Positions 1-8,606 are shown, numbered from the stretch's first letter. The stretch is DNA of 64,000 nt from JACMIU01 sp043763605 (GCA_043763605.1 JAYULM010000092.1:3764-67763), one strand, 5' to 3'. The notes: generated from the letters alone by a model not told the origin. Numbers and translations are program-made.

Positions 1-975
1 CGTACCGCCATCGCGGACAAGACGGCACGCTTTTACGGGGTTCGCCCAGACCCGGAGCGCGAAATTACCGTGACATGCGGCGCGACGGAAGCGATGATCG
101 CCGCCCTGCTTGCCGTGACGGACCCCGGCGACGAAGTGATCGTTTTCGAGCCGTTCTACGAGAACTACGGACCCGACGCGATCCTGTCCGGCGCGGCACC
201 CGTGTTCGTACGCCTCCACGCGCCCGATTGGTCGTTCGACCCGGACGAGTTGCGGGCGGCGTTCACCGGCCGGACGCGGGCGATCATCGTCAACACGCCA
301 CACAACCCGACCGGAAAAGTGTTCTCGCGCGACGAACTGACAATTATCGCCGACCTGTGCCAGCAATGGAACGTTTGCGCGATCACGGATGAGATTTACG
401 AGCATCTGGTGTATGACGGCGCGGCGCACATTCGAATCGCCGATTTGCCGGGGATGGCGGAGCGGACAATCACGATCAGCGGCTTGTCGAAAACCTACAG
501 CGCGACGGGTTGGCGTATCGGCTGGCTCCTCGCGCCGCCCGACGCCACGAACGCGATCCGAAAAGTTCACGACTTCCTGACGGTGGGCGCGGCGGCTCCC
601 CTGCAAGCCGGTGCCGCGTTCGCGATCAACGAACTGCCCCTGACGTACTACACCGACCTCGCGAACACCTACCGGGAGAAACGCGACGTGCTACTAGCCG
701 CACTGAACGATTCCCTGCTCCGCCCGCTCTCGGTCCCGACCGGCGCGTACTATATTCTGACCGACGCCCGACCGTTGATGACGATCACGGGACAGGCAAC
801 CGACGCCGCCCTCGCCCGGTTTCTCGTTTCGGAATACGGATTGGCGACGGTGCCCGGAAGCAGTTTCGTCACCGATCCGGCAAGTGCGATGCCCCTACTG
901 CGGTTCTGCTATTGCAAAAAACCGGAAACGCTCGCCCGCGCGACGCGGTTGATGAGCGAGCTACCGATACCTTAG
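1..975 (+). CDS. PLP-dependent aminotransferase class I/II (5' end missing)
   Basis: The gene enters from the left edge; the frame is open from base 1 and 324 residues are visible. It is a fold-type I PLP aminotransferase of the aspartate aminotransferase superfamily. Visible signatures are the TPHNPTGKVF motif near 295-325, the DEIYEHL motif near 388-408 and the PLP-lysine segment SGLSKTYSATGWRIGW (Schiff-base Lys codon at 490-492). The missing N-terminus is probably 60-70 residues. Substrate specificity (aspartate, kynurenine/glutamine or other) cannot be read from this fragment. Confidence 0.93.
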   Translation, partial: RTAIADKTARFYGVRPDPEREITVTCGATEAMIAALLAVTDPGDEVIVFEPFYENYGPDAILSGAAPVFVRLHAPDWSFDPDELRAAFTGRTRAIIVNTPHNPTGKVFSRDELTIIADLCQQWNVCAITDEIYEHLVYDGAAHIRIADLPGMAERTITISGLSKTYSATGWRIGWLLAPPDATNAIRKVHDFLTVGAAAPLQAGAAFAINELPLTYYTDLANTYREKRDVLLAALNDSLLRPLSVPTGAYYILTDARPLMTITGQATDAALARFLVSEYGLATVPGSSFVTDPASAMPLLRFCYCKKPETLARATRLMSELPIP

Positions 976-1015
976 TCGTAAGGCAATCTTTTCCTTACCA
1001 ACCAGAGTTCGCGAA

Positions 1016-2884
1016 TTAGCTTCGCGGCCACAGTAGCAGTGCCCTTTCGAGAAGTTCCTCACCACGATTTGCAATACTTTCCTCGTCCCATTTAGGTATC
1101 GCATTTATTTGTTGATTTATCGGAAGCAGGGAGTTGTTGAGGATCGCCGATCTTTTGATAGCCCAATCGCTGTTCGACGTTGCTGAGTTCAGAGCCTGAC
1201 TGAGCAGGGTGAGGTTCCCGAAGGTTTGAAGAATATCGTTTCGTTTACGCGTCGCTACAGACCGTAGATCATCTACCTCCGCGTCCCACAATTCGGTTGC
1301 GGACATGCCTTTGCTACCATCTGGAAGTGGCCAGTGTTCTACCCAGCTTTGTGGAAGGATATGCTCGACAGTCAGGTCGCTCTCTATCGAAATCGTCTCC
1401 ATTTTATTACCGAAGTAGGTGCTGTTGAGACGCTTAAGAATATGCACTATTTTTGCATTATTCAGGGTTTGGTAAGCATCTCTGTTGCGCCACGCTTCAC
1501 TAAACAGGAGGTCCGAGGGCCACTCACCGGATTCGCCTGTTTGAACCGATAGTTGATTCACCAAATTCTCCGGGCTAACCCCATCACGGCGGAGCGCACG
1601 GGTCAGTGTGAGAAAGATGCGATTGTAACCTTTCGTGGTTAAGCCACACACAAAGCGGCGGAGTAAATAAGACTCCAGCGTAGTCGAAATAGTCTGCCAT
1701 TGCGCCTCGGTAATCTTTGCATCAAGTAGTGTAAGCAAAAGGGGATATGAGGTCCGAACGTCGAATGCTTCCAGAAAAGTAGCGATTCCATAGATAGGAT
1801 CATCGGTTTCCGGCTCAAGGATACGACGGAAATCGTCTCCCTGTCTCGCCAGCGTCTTTAGTTCCTCTTCAACAGTAGCGTAAGGCTTTTTACGGTCGAT
1901 CCAGTATTTGTACTCGACAAAAAGGTGCTTGATAGGAATATCCGTGGTCAGCCTGCTCGCCAAAAAATGTTGCAAAAATAGATCGCTTCGAGGGCGGATA
2001 AGTCGACCTTGTCTGACCTCGACGCGCCAAAAGGCATCATCAAAACGACGCCAGTATTGATCGTAAAGTGTTTCCGACGATTCACCAAGCCTTGATGCAC
2101 GTAAAAAAATGAAGTTCCGGAGCAAATCCGCCGGGAGCAAAGGCTCGCCACGAGCGTTGAGCGTCTCAAAGATAACCTGTGCGTCATCTTCTTGCTCTAA
2201 ATCGATGGCAACCACTTGGAGGGTAGTCTTTAATGCCTGAAAGCATTCCTCCAGGTGCAACGCGACAGTTTCATCTGTCGCCGAAGCAGGTTCGGTATCG
2301 GTCCCGAGAAAGAACTCTTTTATCTGTTCGTAGAAGAATAAATATGCCTCCACCATTTTCGGACGTGGCAATGGCTTCCGGGCGTACTTAGGCCATACAA
2401 GTGGGTAACGTACCAGCATTTCTGCGGGCGAACCTGCGGTGATGGCATCCGAGAACTGTTTACGGTCGAGTTGTGTCGGCCAAACTTTGTACTTATCGAT
2501 TTCCGGTTCCGCCATCATTCCTTTGTTGAGCGTGAAGCCTTCGCACTCTCTCGCGAGTTCGACACAGTTCTGCTCTTTGCAGAAGTCGCGAAAGGCGGCG
2601 AGAAATATCTGCAGGGTAGTTAAACGTTGTTGACCATCAATGACCTGCCTTTTATTGACATGGGTTGTCGGTGTCTGCTTCTGATCAAGAACCATCGCCC
2701 CTAAGAAGTGGACCGGAGCATCTTTTCTTCCCTCAAGATACTCCGTGAATTTTCGGGCGATGTCTTCCCAGAGAGGTTCCCATTGCTGCTCTCGGCTCCA
2801 AACATATTGCCTCTGGAAAAGTGGGACTTCCAGCCGCATCTTCATCTCAAAAATCGCGAGCAGGGAAATGGCATTTGCTTTCAT
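1016..2884 (-). CDS. DUF262/DUF1524 GmrSD-like nuclease
   Basis: A 622-residue protein with an N-terminal DUF262 domain (ParB-like nucleotidase fold; IDGQQRLTTLQIF motif) and a C-terminal DUF1524 HNH-type domain (TVEHILPQSW). This is the architecture of fused GmrSD-type IV modification-dependent restriction enzymes, and it probably cleaves modified or foreign DNA. An upstream ATG at 2959 exists, but the residues it adds do not look like DUF262; ATG 2884 (MKANAISLL) begins where family similarity starts and is preceded by a weak purine-rich GAAAGAA. It stands alone and lies outside the integrated element. Modified-base specificity is not visible. Confidence 0.85.
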   Translation of the reverse strand: MKANAISLLAIFEMKMRLEVPLFQRQYVWSREQQWEPLWEDIARKFTEYLEGRKDAPVHFLGAMVLDQKQTPTTHVNKRQVIDGQQRLTTLQIFLAAFRDFCKEQNCVELARECEGFTLNKGMMAEPEIDKYKVWPTQLDRKQFSDAITAGSPAEMLVRYPLVWPKYARKPLPRPKMVEAYLFFYEQIKEFFLGTDTEPASATDETVALHLEECFQALKTTLQVVAIDLEQEDDAQVIFETLNARGEPLLPADLLRNFIFLRASRLGESSETLYDQYWRRFDDAFWRVEVRQGRLIRPRSDLFLQHFLASRLTTDIPIKHLFVEYKYWIDRKKPYATVEEELKTLARQGDDFRRILEPETDDPIYGIATFLEAFDVRTSYPLLLTLLDAKITEAQWQTISTTLESYLLRRFVCGLTTKGYNRIFLTLTRALRRDGVSPENLVNQLSVQTGESGEWPSDLLFSEAWRNRDAYQTLNNAKIVHILKRLNSTYFGNKMETISIESDLTVEHILPQSWVEHWPLPDGSKGMSATELWDAEVDDLRSVATRKRNDILQTFGNLTLLSQALNSATSNSDWAIKRSAILNNSLLPINQQINAIPKWDEESIANRGEELLERALLLWPRS

Positions 2885-2995
2885 ATAATTCTTTCGTGGA
2901 AGTGTAAAATTGGCTCCAATTGATGCACTTGAACGTCGGCATGGCGTCTTAGATACCAATAGCGGCGGCCAAGATTAGCCGAACGGAACCGGACG

Positions 2996-3637
2996 CTAAT
3001 CTCCTACGGACAGCAGTTGTTGCACCGTTTGCAAAACGGACGGACGCGGTTCCAGAAAAATCCAGTCCCATTCGAGCGCGACATTGTTCATCGTGTGCAA
3101 TACGAGCGGTTGATTCGACAGATTCTCCTCTTCGTAGCCGGTGTCTGTCTTGCGGAGCACACGGATCTTTTGTTTTTGCTGGTCGATGTAGACGATTTCC
3201 GCGACGCCAATCGAGCGGTAGTCGGTCTCGGTTGCGTTGATGTCGGAGCGGCGGTCGTTCGGCGAAATAAGTTCGATAACGAGGTCCGGGGGACCGATGG
3301 TCGCTTTGCGCGTTATCAACTCTTCACGCGACTTGCGCACGAAGAAAAAGTCCGGCATCCGCCCGCGAAACTCGCCGATGAGCACGGGCGAGCGCGTTCC
3401 GAGGACCGTGCCCAGTTTGCGCTCCTGCGAATAAATATCCAGAACGTGTAGAATCCAGAGGTTCAGTTTTTCGTGGTCGAGTTGTACTATCGGTTTCTCA
3501 ACAATCGTGCCGTCTATCAGTTCGTCGAAATCTTTGGGACCGGAGATTTCCAGCCACTCGTTGAAAGTGATCGGGCGGGGATAGACGAAGCGCGTAACCG
3601 TTTCTTCGACGCGTTCGCGGGTCAGTGTCAGCGACAT
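2996..3637 (-). CDS. Uma2 family (DUF820) PD-(D/E)XK protein
   Basis: A 213-residue protein with the Uma2/DUF820 core: LIGEFRGRMPDFFFVRK, then PPDLVIELISPNDR, then VAEIVYIDQQKQKIRVLRK. The PDLVIEL...(D/E)xK arrangement is the restriction-endonuclease-like fold. These proteins are abundant as paralogues in cyanobacteria, Armatimonadota and Chloroflexota; their role is unproven. The start is supported by GGAAGGGAG a few bases upstream on the minus strand and by a TAAAAT box further up. It is convergent with nothing and sits back to back with birA. Confidence 0.9.
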   Translation of the reverse strand: MSLTLTRERVEETVTRFVYPRPITFNEWLEISGPKDFDELIDGTIVEKPIVQLDHEKLNLWILHVLDIYSQERKLGTVLGTRSPVLIGEFRGRMPDFFFVRKSREELITRKATIGPPDLVIELISPNDRRSDINATETDYRSIGVAEIVYIDQQKQKIRVLRKTDTGYEEENLSNQPLVLHTMNNVALEWDWIFLEPRPSVLQTVQQLLSVGD

Positions 3638-3745
3638 GATGCGGTGCTCCCTTCCGCCGGTATTTTACCGCACCTCTGACGTTCCACCGCTGGCAAAGCA
3701 CTGGAGCGAGAAACTGGGTTCCCCACCGAAGCGACGGCGGGGCGG

Positions 3746-3751
3746 TAGAAT
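3746..3751 (+). promoter_or_regulatory. Probable -10 box for leaderless birA
   Basis: TAGAAT lies only 6 bases before the GTG that begins the BirA frame, so transcription would start at or next to the start codon. There is no Shine-Dalgarno between them. No convincing -35 hexamer is visible, so this rests on the -10 position alone. Confidence 0.4.
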
Positions 3752-3756
3752 GAACC

Positions 3757-4527
3757 GTGCCCAACATTAATTTCCGTCGCGCGATTCATTTCGCGGAAGA
3801 GGTCTCGTCCACGCAGGACGCGGCGCGAGACCATGCCGCGCGCGACGGCGTCCGCGCCGCCGGCCACGTCCACGCGGCGGCGCACCAGACCGCCGGGCGC
3901 GGACGACACGGCAAGACCTGGTACGCCCCCCCCGGTGCGAACCTTTGCATGACGCTTATCGGTGGTCCCGCCGGGCTTGCCGAACTGTGGCAGGTGGCGT
4001 TCGTCGCCGCGCTCGCCGCCGCCGACACCGTGACTTCCGTAGCACTCGGCGTTCCGGTGCATCTGCGATTTCCAAACGACGTAATGATGCGTGGCAAAAA
4101 GGTGGGCGGCGTCCTGATCGAGACAGCGACCGGTCCCGACGTGCCCACAGGAACGTTACTGCCGCTGGTCGGGGTCGGAATCAACGTGCGCGGGCGGACG
4201 GACGCGTTGCCCCCGCAGGTCGCGGTCCGGGCGACCACAGTGGAGGCAGAAAGCGGCGGCGGGATCACAGTCGAGCACGTCGGCGGACTTCTCGCGGACG
4301 CATTCGCCGTTCGCTGGCAAGAGTGGGACGGCGGGCAAGGTTTCGCCGCGACGCTCGCCGCATGGCACGAGTACCACGACCCCGACGAACGACGCACGTT
4401 CGTCATAGACGGCGCGCCCGCGCTTTGCCGCGTGGTCGCGGTATCGACAGGCGGCGAGACAACACTCGAACTGCCCGACCGGACACGGCGAACCGTGCCA
4501 GTCGTGCATGTCCTGTTCGGGGGATAG
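3757..4527 (+). CDS. birA: Biotin-[acetyl-CoA-carboxylase] ligase
   Basis: A 256-residue biotin protein ligase that activates biotin to biotinyl-AMP and transfers it to the carrier lysine of biotin-dependent carboxylases. The biotin/ATP loop GRGRHGKTW is at residues 47-55, followed by RFPNDVMMRGKKVGGVLIE (the KWPND...KxxGIL motif) and LLPLVGVGINV. It lacks the N-terminal winged-helix DNA-binding domain of the E. coli bifunctional BirA, so it should be an enzyme only and not a repressor. A short C-terminal SH3-like segment follows. Start is GTG 3757, consistent with a leaderless transcript. Confidence 0.93.
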   Translation: MPNINFRRAIHFAEEVSSTQDAARDHAARDGVRAAGHVHAAAHQTAGRGRHGKTWYAPPGANLCMTLIGGPAGLAELWQVAFVAALAAADTVTSVALGVPVHLRFPNDVMMRGKKVGGVLIETATGPDVPTGTLLPLVGVGINVRGRTDALPPQVAVRATTVEAESGGGITVEHVGGLLADAFAVRWQEWDGGQGFAATLAAWHEYHDPDERRTFVIDGAPALCRVVAVSTGGETTLELPDRTRRTVPVVHVLFGG

Positions 4528-4562
4528 TTTCGCCGGATGAAGGCAACCGTTTCCCACGAAAG

Positions 4563-5654
4563 ATGCATAGCACGTTCGAGCAGGAACCGGGATCCCGCGC
4601 ACCGAACGGTACCAGTGCCATGATAGAACCATCGAGCAATCGCGACCCGCATCGCCCCCGTTTCCACTTCGCCGCTCCGCAGGGAACCTGGATCAACGAC
4701 CCGGTGCCCTTCTACGACGACCGGGCGGGGCGTTACCATGTTTTCCTGCAGCACAACCCGAACGCGCCGGTGTGGGGCGACATGCACTGGCTCCACGTGT
4801 CGAGCAGCGACCTGCTACACTGGGAGAACCACGGCGTCGCGCTCGCCCCGTCGCGCAACCCGGGCGACCCGGATTTCGGCGGCGTCTGGACCGGATGCAT
4901 CACGCGGCGGCCGGGCGACGGGAAATATATCGCGCTCTACACCGCGATCCCGACACACACGCCGTTCACGCAGGTCCAGTGTTCCGCCGTTTCCGACGAT
5001 CTGATGACGTGGGAGAAACTCGGAGTGCTGGACGGCTTGAGCGAAAAGCCGAAGGGATACGGCGACTGTTTCCGCGACCCGCAAACGTTCGCGGGACCGG
5101 ACGGCAAATGGTACTGCGTCATCGGGGGTGAGCAAGAAGGCGGCAATGGCGGCGCGGCATTCCTGTACCAGGCGACCGACGACACCCTCCTCCACTGGCA
5201 GTACCGTCACGTGCTGTACGAGGGCACCGCCGAAACCGGGTACGACTTCGAGTGCCCCGATTTCTTTCCGCTACCCGGTTCGCAGAAATGGTGCCTGATC
5301 ACGTCGCGGAACAAAACCTGGTGGCACGTCGGCACACTCGATGCCGAGACCATGCGCTTTTCTCGCGAAGCGTGGGGCGCGTGCGACAACGAACTGTTCT
5401 ATGCCGCGAAATCCTGCGTCGGGGCGGGCGGCGAGCGGCTACTCTGGGGCTGGATTCGGGAAGATCGCCCGGAAGCGGAACAGGTCGCGGCGGGTTGGAG
5501 CGGCGTGTTGTCCCTACCACGCTGCATCACGAGCGGAGAGACGGTGATCGCATTTCGCCCTCACGCCCCCTATCCGGAAGAAGCGTTCGCCGATGGGTCT
5601 GTCATAGAGGCGGTAGACACGGATAGGATCGAGACGTTTCGACGATATGACTAA
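4563..5654 (+). CDS. Glycoside hydrolase family 32 (propeller only)
   Basis: A 363-residue GH32-like beta-fructosidase (invertase/levanase/fructan hydrolase). The three clan-J motifs are present: WINDPVP at residues 43-49 with the nucleophile Asp46 (usual form WMNDPNG), FRDP at 170-173 with the transition-state Asp, and DFECPDFF with acid/base Glu230. No signal peptide is seen, suggesting a cytoplasmic enzyme. It ends shortly after the five-bladed propeller and lacks the roughly 130-residue C-terminal beta-sandwich of most GH32 enzymes. The start ATG 4563 is preceded by GAAAG; ATG 4620 is an alternative. It follows birA by 35 bases. Confidence 0.88.
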   Translation: MHSTFEQEPGSRAPNGTSAMIEPSSNRDPHRPRFHFAAPQGTWINDPVPFYDDRAGRYHVFLQHNPNAPVWGDMHWLHVSSSDLLHWENHGVALAPSRNPGDPDFGGVWTGCITRRPGDGKYIALYTAIPTHTPFTQVQCSAVSDDLMTWEKLGVLDGLSEKPKGYGDCFRDPQTFAGPDGKWYCVIGGEQEGGNGGAAFLYQATDDTLLHWQYRHVLYEGTAETGYDFECPDFFPLPGSQKWCLITSRNKTWWHVGTLDAETMRFSREAWGACDNELFYAAKSCVGAGGERLLWGWIREDRPEAEQVAAGWSGVLSLPRCITSGETVIAFRPHAPYPEEAFADGSVIEAVDTDRIETFRRYD

Positions 5655-5674
5655 CCGGCGCGACCGTGTATACT
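5647..5674 (+). promoter_or_regulatory. Putative sigma-70 promoter, leaderless ABC permease
   Basis: ATGACT (5647-5652) and TATACT (5669-5674) are separated by 16 bases. The -10 box ends 7 bases before ATG 5682, so the transcript would begin at or within a base of the start codon. Confidence 0.42.
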
Positions 5675-5681
5675 ACCGCGT

Positions 5682-6518
5682 ATGCCCGCCGCAACTCGTT
5701 CCCCCACTGACGCGCTCCGCTCCCTCTACCGCAAATGGTCGCGCATTTTCAGCGTGTTCGTGCAAGACGCCCTGACGTACCGCGCCGTGGCGGTGATCTG
5801 GATTCTGACCGACACGATTCCGACGCTGGTGATGCCGTTGATCTGGCTCGCGTCGTTCCACGGGCGTACCGAGATCGCCGGATACGACAAAAACCAGATC
5901 ACGGCGTACTACCTGATCCTGCTCGCGGTCGGTAACTTCGTGACGTGCCACCAGATGTGGGAGATCGCGCAGGACATCAAGGAAGGGCGGTTCGCAGCGT
6001 TCCTGCTACGCCCGTTCAGTTATCTGTCCTACAACTATCTCGGCTTCTTAGCCTGGCGGATCATGCGCACGTTGCTTTTCGTGCCCGTGTTCCTGTTGAC
6101 CGCCTGGCTCTTCCGGGACACGCTCCGGTTCGGGGATTACCGCCCGGACGGCTACTTCTTTCTCGCGCTCGCGCTCGGACATTTCGTCTCGTTTTTCACC
6201 ACGTATCCCCTCGGTCTCGTCGCGCTGTACGTCGTGGAAACGCGGTCGCTTTACAACTTCTGGTATATCCCGCTGATCATTTTCAACGGGCAGGTCGCCC
6301 CGCTCGCTATGTTCCCCGAGGCTGCCCGTAAACTCGCGGAACTCCTGCCGTTCCGATACACGGTCGCATTCCCGACCGAGGTGTTTCTGGGGCGGATGGC
6401 TACCGCGCAGATCCACGACGGCTTGCTCCATCAGGTCGGCTGGATCGTCGGCGGATACGTCCTATCGGTCCTGCTCTGGCGCGGCGGGTTAAAGCGATTC
6501 ACTGGCGTGGGGTTGTGA
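5682..6518 (+). CDS. ABC-2 family permease (DUF990-like)
   Basis: A 278-residue integral membrane protein with about six hydrophobic segments. It resembles the ABC-2 family permeases formerly called DUF990 (PF06182), which usually occur as a pair of permeases plus an ATPase. Characteristic are the N-terminal YRKWSRIFSVFVQDALTYR, MWEIAQDIKEGRFAAFLLRP after the second segment, and FNGQVAPLAMFPEAARKLAELLPFRY near the end. The partner permease and ATPase are not adjacent here. Substrate unknown. No Shine-Dalgarno precedes the ATG, in line with a leaderless start. Confidence 0.85.
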   Translation: MPAATRSPTDALRSLYRKWSRIFSVFVQDALTYRAVAVIWILTDTIPTLVMPLIWLASFHGRTEIAGYDKNQITAYYLILLAVGNFVTCHQMWEIAQDIKEGRFAAFLLRPFSYLSYNYLGFLAWRIMRTLLFVPVFLLTAWLFRDTLRFGDYRPDGYFFLALALGHFVSFFTTYPLGLVALYVVETRSLYNFWYIPLIIFNGQVAPLAMFPEAARKLAELLPFRYTVAFPTEVFLGRMATAQIHDGLLHQVGWIVGGYVLSVLLWRGGLKRFTGVGL

Positions 6519-6578
6519 TGCGGCCACGCGATTTTATGCAAAGTGATCCGGAAACGCAAAAAACCTGGTAATGGTGAC

Positions 6579-6608
6579 GTGACAGGATGCGGCGGAATCG
6601 CGTATACT
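6579..6608 (+). promoter_or_regulatory. Putative sigma-70 promoter of the STAS gene
   Basis: GTGACA (6579-6584) and TATACT (6603-6608) are spaced by 18 bases, about 50 bases upstream of the STAS gene start, which has its own AAGGGAA ribosome-binding site. Confidence 0.5.
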
Positions 6609-6657
6609 TATATAGGACAGCGACACGTTTTCAGCCGCGCCAGAAAAGGGAACAACG

Positions 6658-7053
6658 ATGATGTTGAGTACCGGGACAGAGTATCACGTTTTCGAGGGAC
6701 CGACGTCGGCTCCGACGGACAGCATAGACGCGGTGGGGCGTACACTTATGTTACGCGCTTGCGGACCGCTGGATAGGGAAAGTTTCCTGTGCCGGACCGC
6801 CCCCGTAGAGATCGCGCGCCGTGCACACCGGGAACACTCGCGCGTCGTGGTGCTGGACGCCTACCCCACTGAATACGCCGACAGCGACGGGTTGCGCTGG
6901 GTGCTCGCTCTCCGCTCCGCTCTGGCGATGGAGGGGGTACCGTTCCATGTCGTCAGTCGGCCGCACAGCCGGGTACGCCGGAATCTGGATCTGCTCGGGA
7001 CCGATCTTTCGCTTTACGAGAACGTGCAGGACGCGCTACGCCCGGCGGGGTAG
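6658..7053 (+). CDS. STAS-domain protein (anti-sigma-antagonist-like)
   Basis: A 131-residue protein matching the STAS fold of SpoIIAA/RsbV-type anti-anti-sigma factors: strand RVVVLDAYPTEYADSDGLRWVLALRSALAMEG corresponds to the conserved (D)-S-S/D-G-L phosphorylation loop followed by the long helix. The phosphorylatable Ser would be in ADSDGL. The N-terminal 35 residues are not recognisable. No RsbW-type kinase is nearby, so its partner is unknown. The next gene is a Crp/Fnr regulator on the same strand, with its own promoter-like sequence. Confidence 0.7.
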   Translation: MMLSTGTEYHVFEGPTSAPTDSIDAVGRTLMLRACGPLDRESFLCRTAPVEIARRAHREHSRVVVLDAYPTEYADSDGLRWVLALRSALAMEGVPFHVVSRPHSRVRRNLDLLGTDLSLYENVQDALRPAG

Positions 7054-7076
7054 TTTTTTCCCTCAAGAAAAGGCTG

Positions 7077-7082
7077 TATAAT
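7077..7082 (+). promoter_or_regulatory. Probable -10 box of the Crp/Fnr gene
   Basis: A perfect TATAAT lies 66 bases upstream of ATG 7149, in the gap after the STAS gene. The -35 region is poor, so activator dependence is possible. Confidence 0.45.
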
Positions 7083-7148
7083 CGAGCCTGAAGACGCCCA
7101 AAAACCGCGTCGCGAACCGCGCAGGATTTACGGGAAAGCGAAGGTAAC

Positions 7149-7865
7149 ATGGCGGTACAAACAGCCCCGATTCGAACCAATCTGGAGGAGCAACTCCGCA
7201 AAATCTCCCTGTTCGCCGGTCTCGACGACGCGTCACTCAAACTGCTGACCACACGGTTTCGGCGGCGCAAATTCGGGGCGGGCGAGTCACTTTTTCACGA
7301 GGGCGACCCCGGGCAGACGCTCTACATCGTGCTCAGCGGTTCCGTCCTGATTCAGCGCGTGACGAAGGACATGGAGACGGTTCATATCGCGCAACGGGAC
7401 GCGGGGGAGCATTTCGGCGAACTCGCGCTGTTCGATGACCTGCCGCGCTCCGCCGACGCCGAAACCGGGACCGCCTGCGAACTCCTCCTGCTTGACCGGC
7501 GCGACCTGATGCAGTTTCTGGAAGCACACCCGACCGTCGCCTGGAACATCATCCGTACTCTGTCCGCGCGCATCCGGGAAAGTTCCGAGCAAGCCGTCCG
7601 CTCGTCGTCGCTCGACGTGCTCGGGCGACTCGCCGCGTTCCTCTACGACCAGTGTGCGACGATCCCGCCCGACGCGGCGAAAGCCTATACCCTGCCGCGA
7701 ATGACCAACGAGCAGATCGCACTCCGTATCAGCACGAGCCGCGAGTCGGTCAACCGCCGCCTGGCGCGGCTGGCGGAGATGCGGGTGATCGCACGGGACG
7801 GTCGCACTATCGTAGTGACGAACCTTCCGAAACTGCGTTCCCTCTGCAGCATCGCCCTGCCGTAA
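7149..7865 (+). CDS. Crp/Fnr family transcriptional regulator
   Basis: A 238-residue regulator. The N-terminal cyclic-nucleotide-binding-type beta-roll runs from about residue 20 to 135 (LFAGLDDASLKLLTTRF..., ESLFHEGDPGQTLYIVLSGSVLI, GEHFGELALFDDLPRSADAETGTACELLLLDRRDL). The C-terminal winged helix follows, with the Crp recognition segment MTNEQIALRISTSRESVNRRLARLAEMRVI. No FeS-type cysteine cluster is seen. GELALFDDLPRSA resembles the phosphate-binding cassette, so cAMP or another nucleotide could be the ligand. A GAAGG site precedes ATG 7149. Targets unknown. Confidence 0.92.
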   Translation: MAVQTAPIRTNLEEQLRKISLFAGLDDASLKLLTTRFRRRKFGAGESLFHEGDPGQTLYIVLSGSVLIQRVTKDMETVHIAQRDAGEHFGELALFDDLPRSADAETGTACELLLLDRRDLMQFLEAHPTVAWNIIRTLSARIRESSEQAVRSSSLDVLGRLAAFLYDQCATIPPDAAKAYTLPRMTNEQIALRISTSRESVNRRLARLAEMRVIARDGRTIVVTNLPKLRSLCSIALP

Positions 7866-7868
7866 GTC

Positions 7869-8423
7869 CTAATGTGCCATCGCGGGTACCCGGACTCGTT
7901 GCGTCGCCTGCAGGTGTAGTCGGCGCGCCTCCGCTACGAACGCATCCCAGTTCCCCTCAGCTAGGGTATCGCGCGGAATGACCAACGCCGTCACGGTGCC
8001 CAGGGTCAGAAAAGCGTGGGTGTCGGTTGCGGAGACCGACCCGAACAGTTCCCAGCGGTAGAGCGCGGTGGCATTCACGGAAACGGAAAGAACCCCGTCC
8101 TCGTTGATCTCCAGAGTCCGTTCGCCGAACAGTTTCGCGTTTTCCGCCGCCTGGTATACCTGTACCGCATGCGCACTGGCACCCCTGCGAATCCCCGGCG
8201 GCGAGAAAAGCATCGTCGCGCCAATGCCAAGGAGAGCCTCGAACACGATCAGCGGAATCAAGGACGGATTGAGCCATGCCATCAGCCCGCAGAAGAGGGC
8301 AATGAAGGCGCAGACGCGCCCGACATGGCTTTGCACGGCGGCTCTGCCTTCGGGGGCGTTCTGCATCCACCACGTATGATACGCCCCCATATCCTCGGGC
8401 GCGGTGACATAACGGATCGTCAT
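7869..8423 (-). CDS. YcxB-like membrane protein
   Basis: A 184-residue protein with two hydrophobic segments near its N-terminal third (VCAFIALFCGLMAWLNPSLI; IVFEALLGIGATMLF) followed by a soluble beta-rich domain (RTLEINEDGVLSVSVNATALYRWELFGSV... TALVIPRDTL). This arrangement fits the YcxB-like C-terminal domain family, whose function is unknown. ATG 8423 is chosen (MTIRYVTAPEDM); upstream in-frame ATGs at 8438 and 8519 would read into the relic described next. It converges with the Crp/Fnr gene, leaving 3 bases between stops. Confidence 0.7.
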   Translation of the reverse strand: MTIRYVTAPEDMGAYHTWWMQNAPEGRAAVQSHVGRVCAFIALFCGLMAWLNPSLIPLIVFEALLGIGATMLFSPPGIRRGASAHAVQVYQAAENAKLFGERTLEINEDGVLSVSVNATALYRWELFGSVSATDTHAFLTLGTVTALVIPRDTLAEGNWDAFVAEARRLHLQATQRVRVPAMAH

Positions 8424-8441
8424 GCCTGATTTTACCATTAC

Positions 8442-8586
8442 GCGGCGCGGTTTCGCGCCATGTTGCGAACCGTTCCGGTCGCCGCTTACGTCCCCCTGTC
8501 GTCCAAGCCGAGAATGCAAACGACGCTTCGGCGAACGCGGTGAAGTTCACGAGCTGAGCGATTCGTGGTGGTGAAAAGGAGGTCAT
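8442..8586 (-). pseudogene. Gene relics: phyH-like 3' end and AAA-ATPase 5' end
   Basis: Two fragments lie side by side. Positions 8442-8512 match 9941-10011, the 3' end of the phyH-like gene and its downstream flank; the last 35 bases are almost identical, and the fragment would encode LGLDDRGT-stop against LGLDDWGT-stop. Positions 8518-8586 on the minus strand resemble the 5' end of the AAA ATPase gene at 38894-38916 and upstream codons: MTSFSPPRIAQLVNFTAFAEASFAFS against HHESLRLVNFTAFTDASFEFS, with a one-base indel. Neither fragment is a complete gene. Confidence 0.65.
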
Positions 8587-8606
8587 GTTCCTGCAACCCG
8601 GCTTAG

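Noticed and set aside
3786..4796. Long minus-strand open frame opposite birA
   Set aside because: It is a composition shadow of high-GC coding sequence; the plus strand has clear BirA motifs and the antisense translation matches no family.
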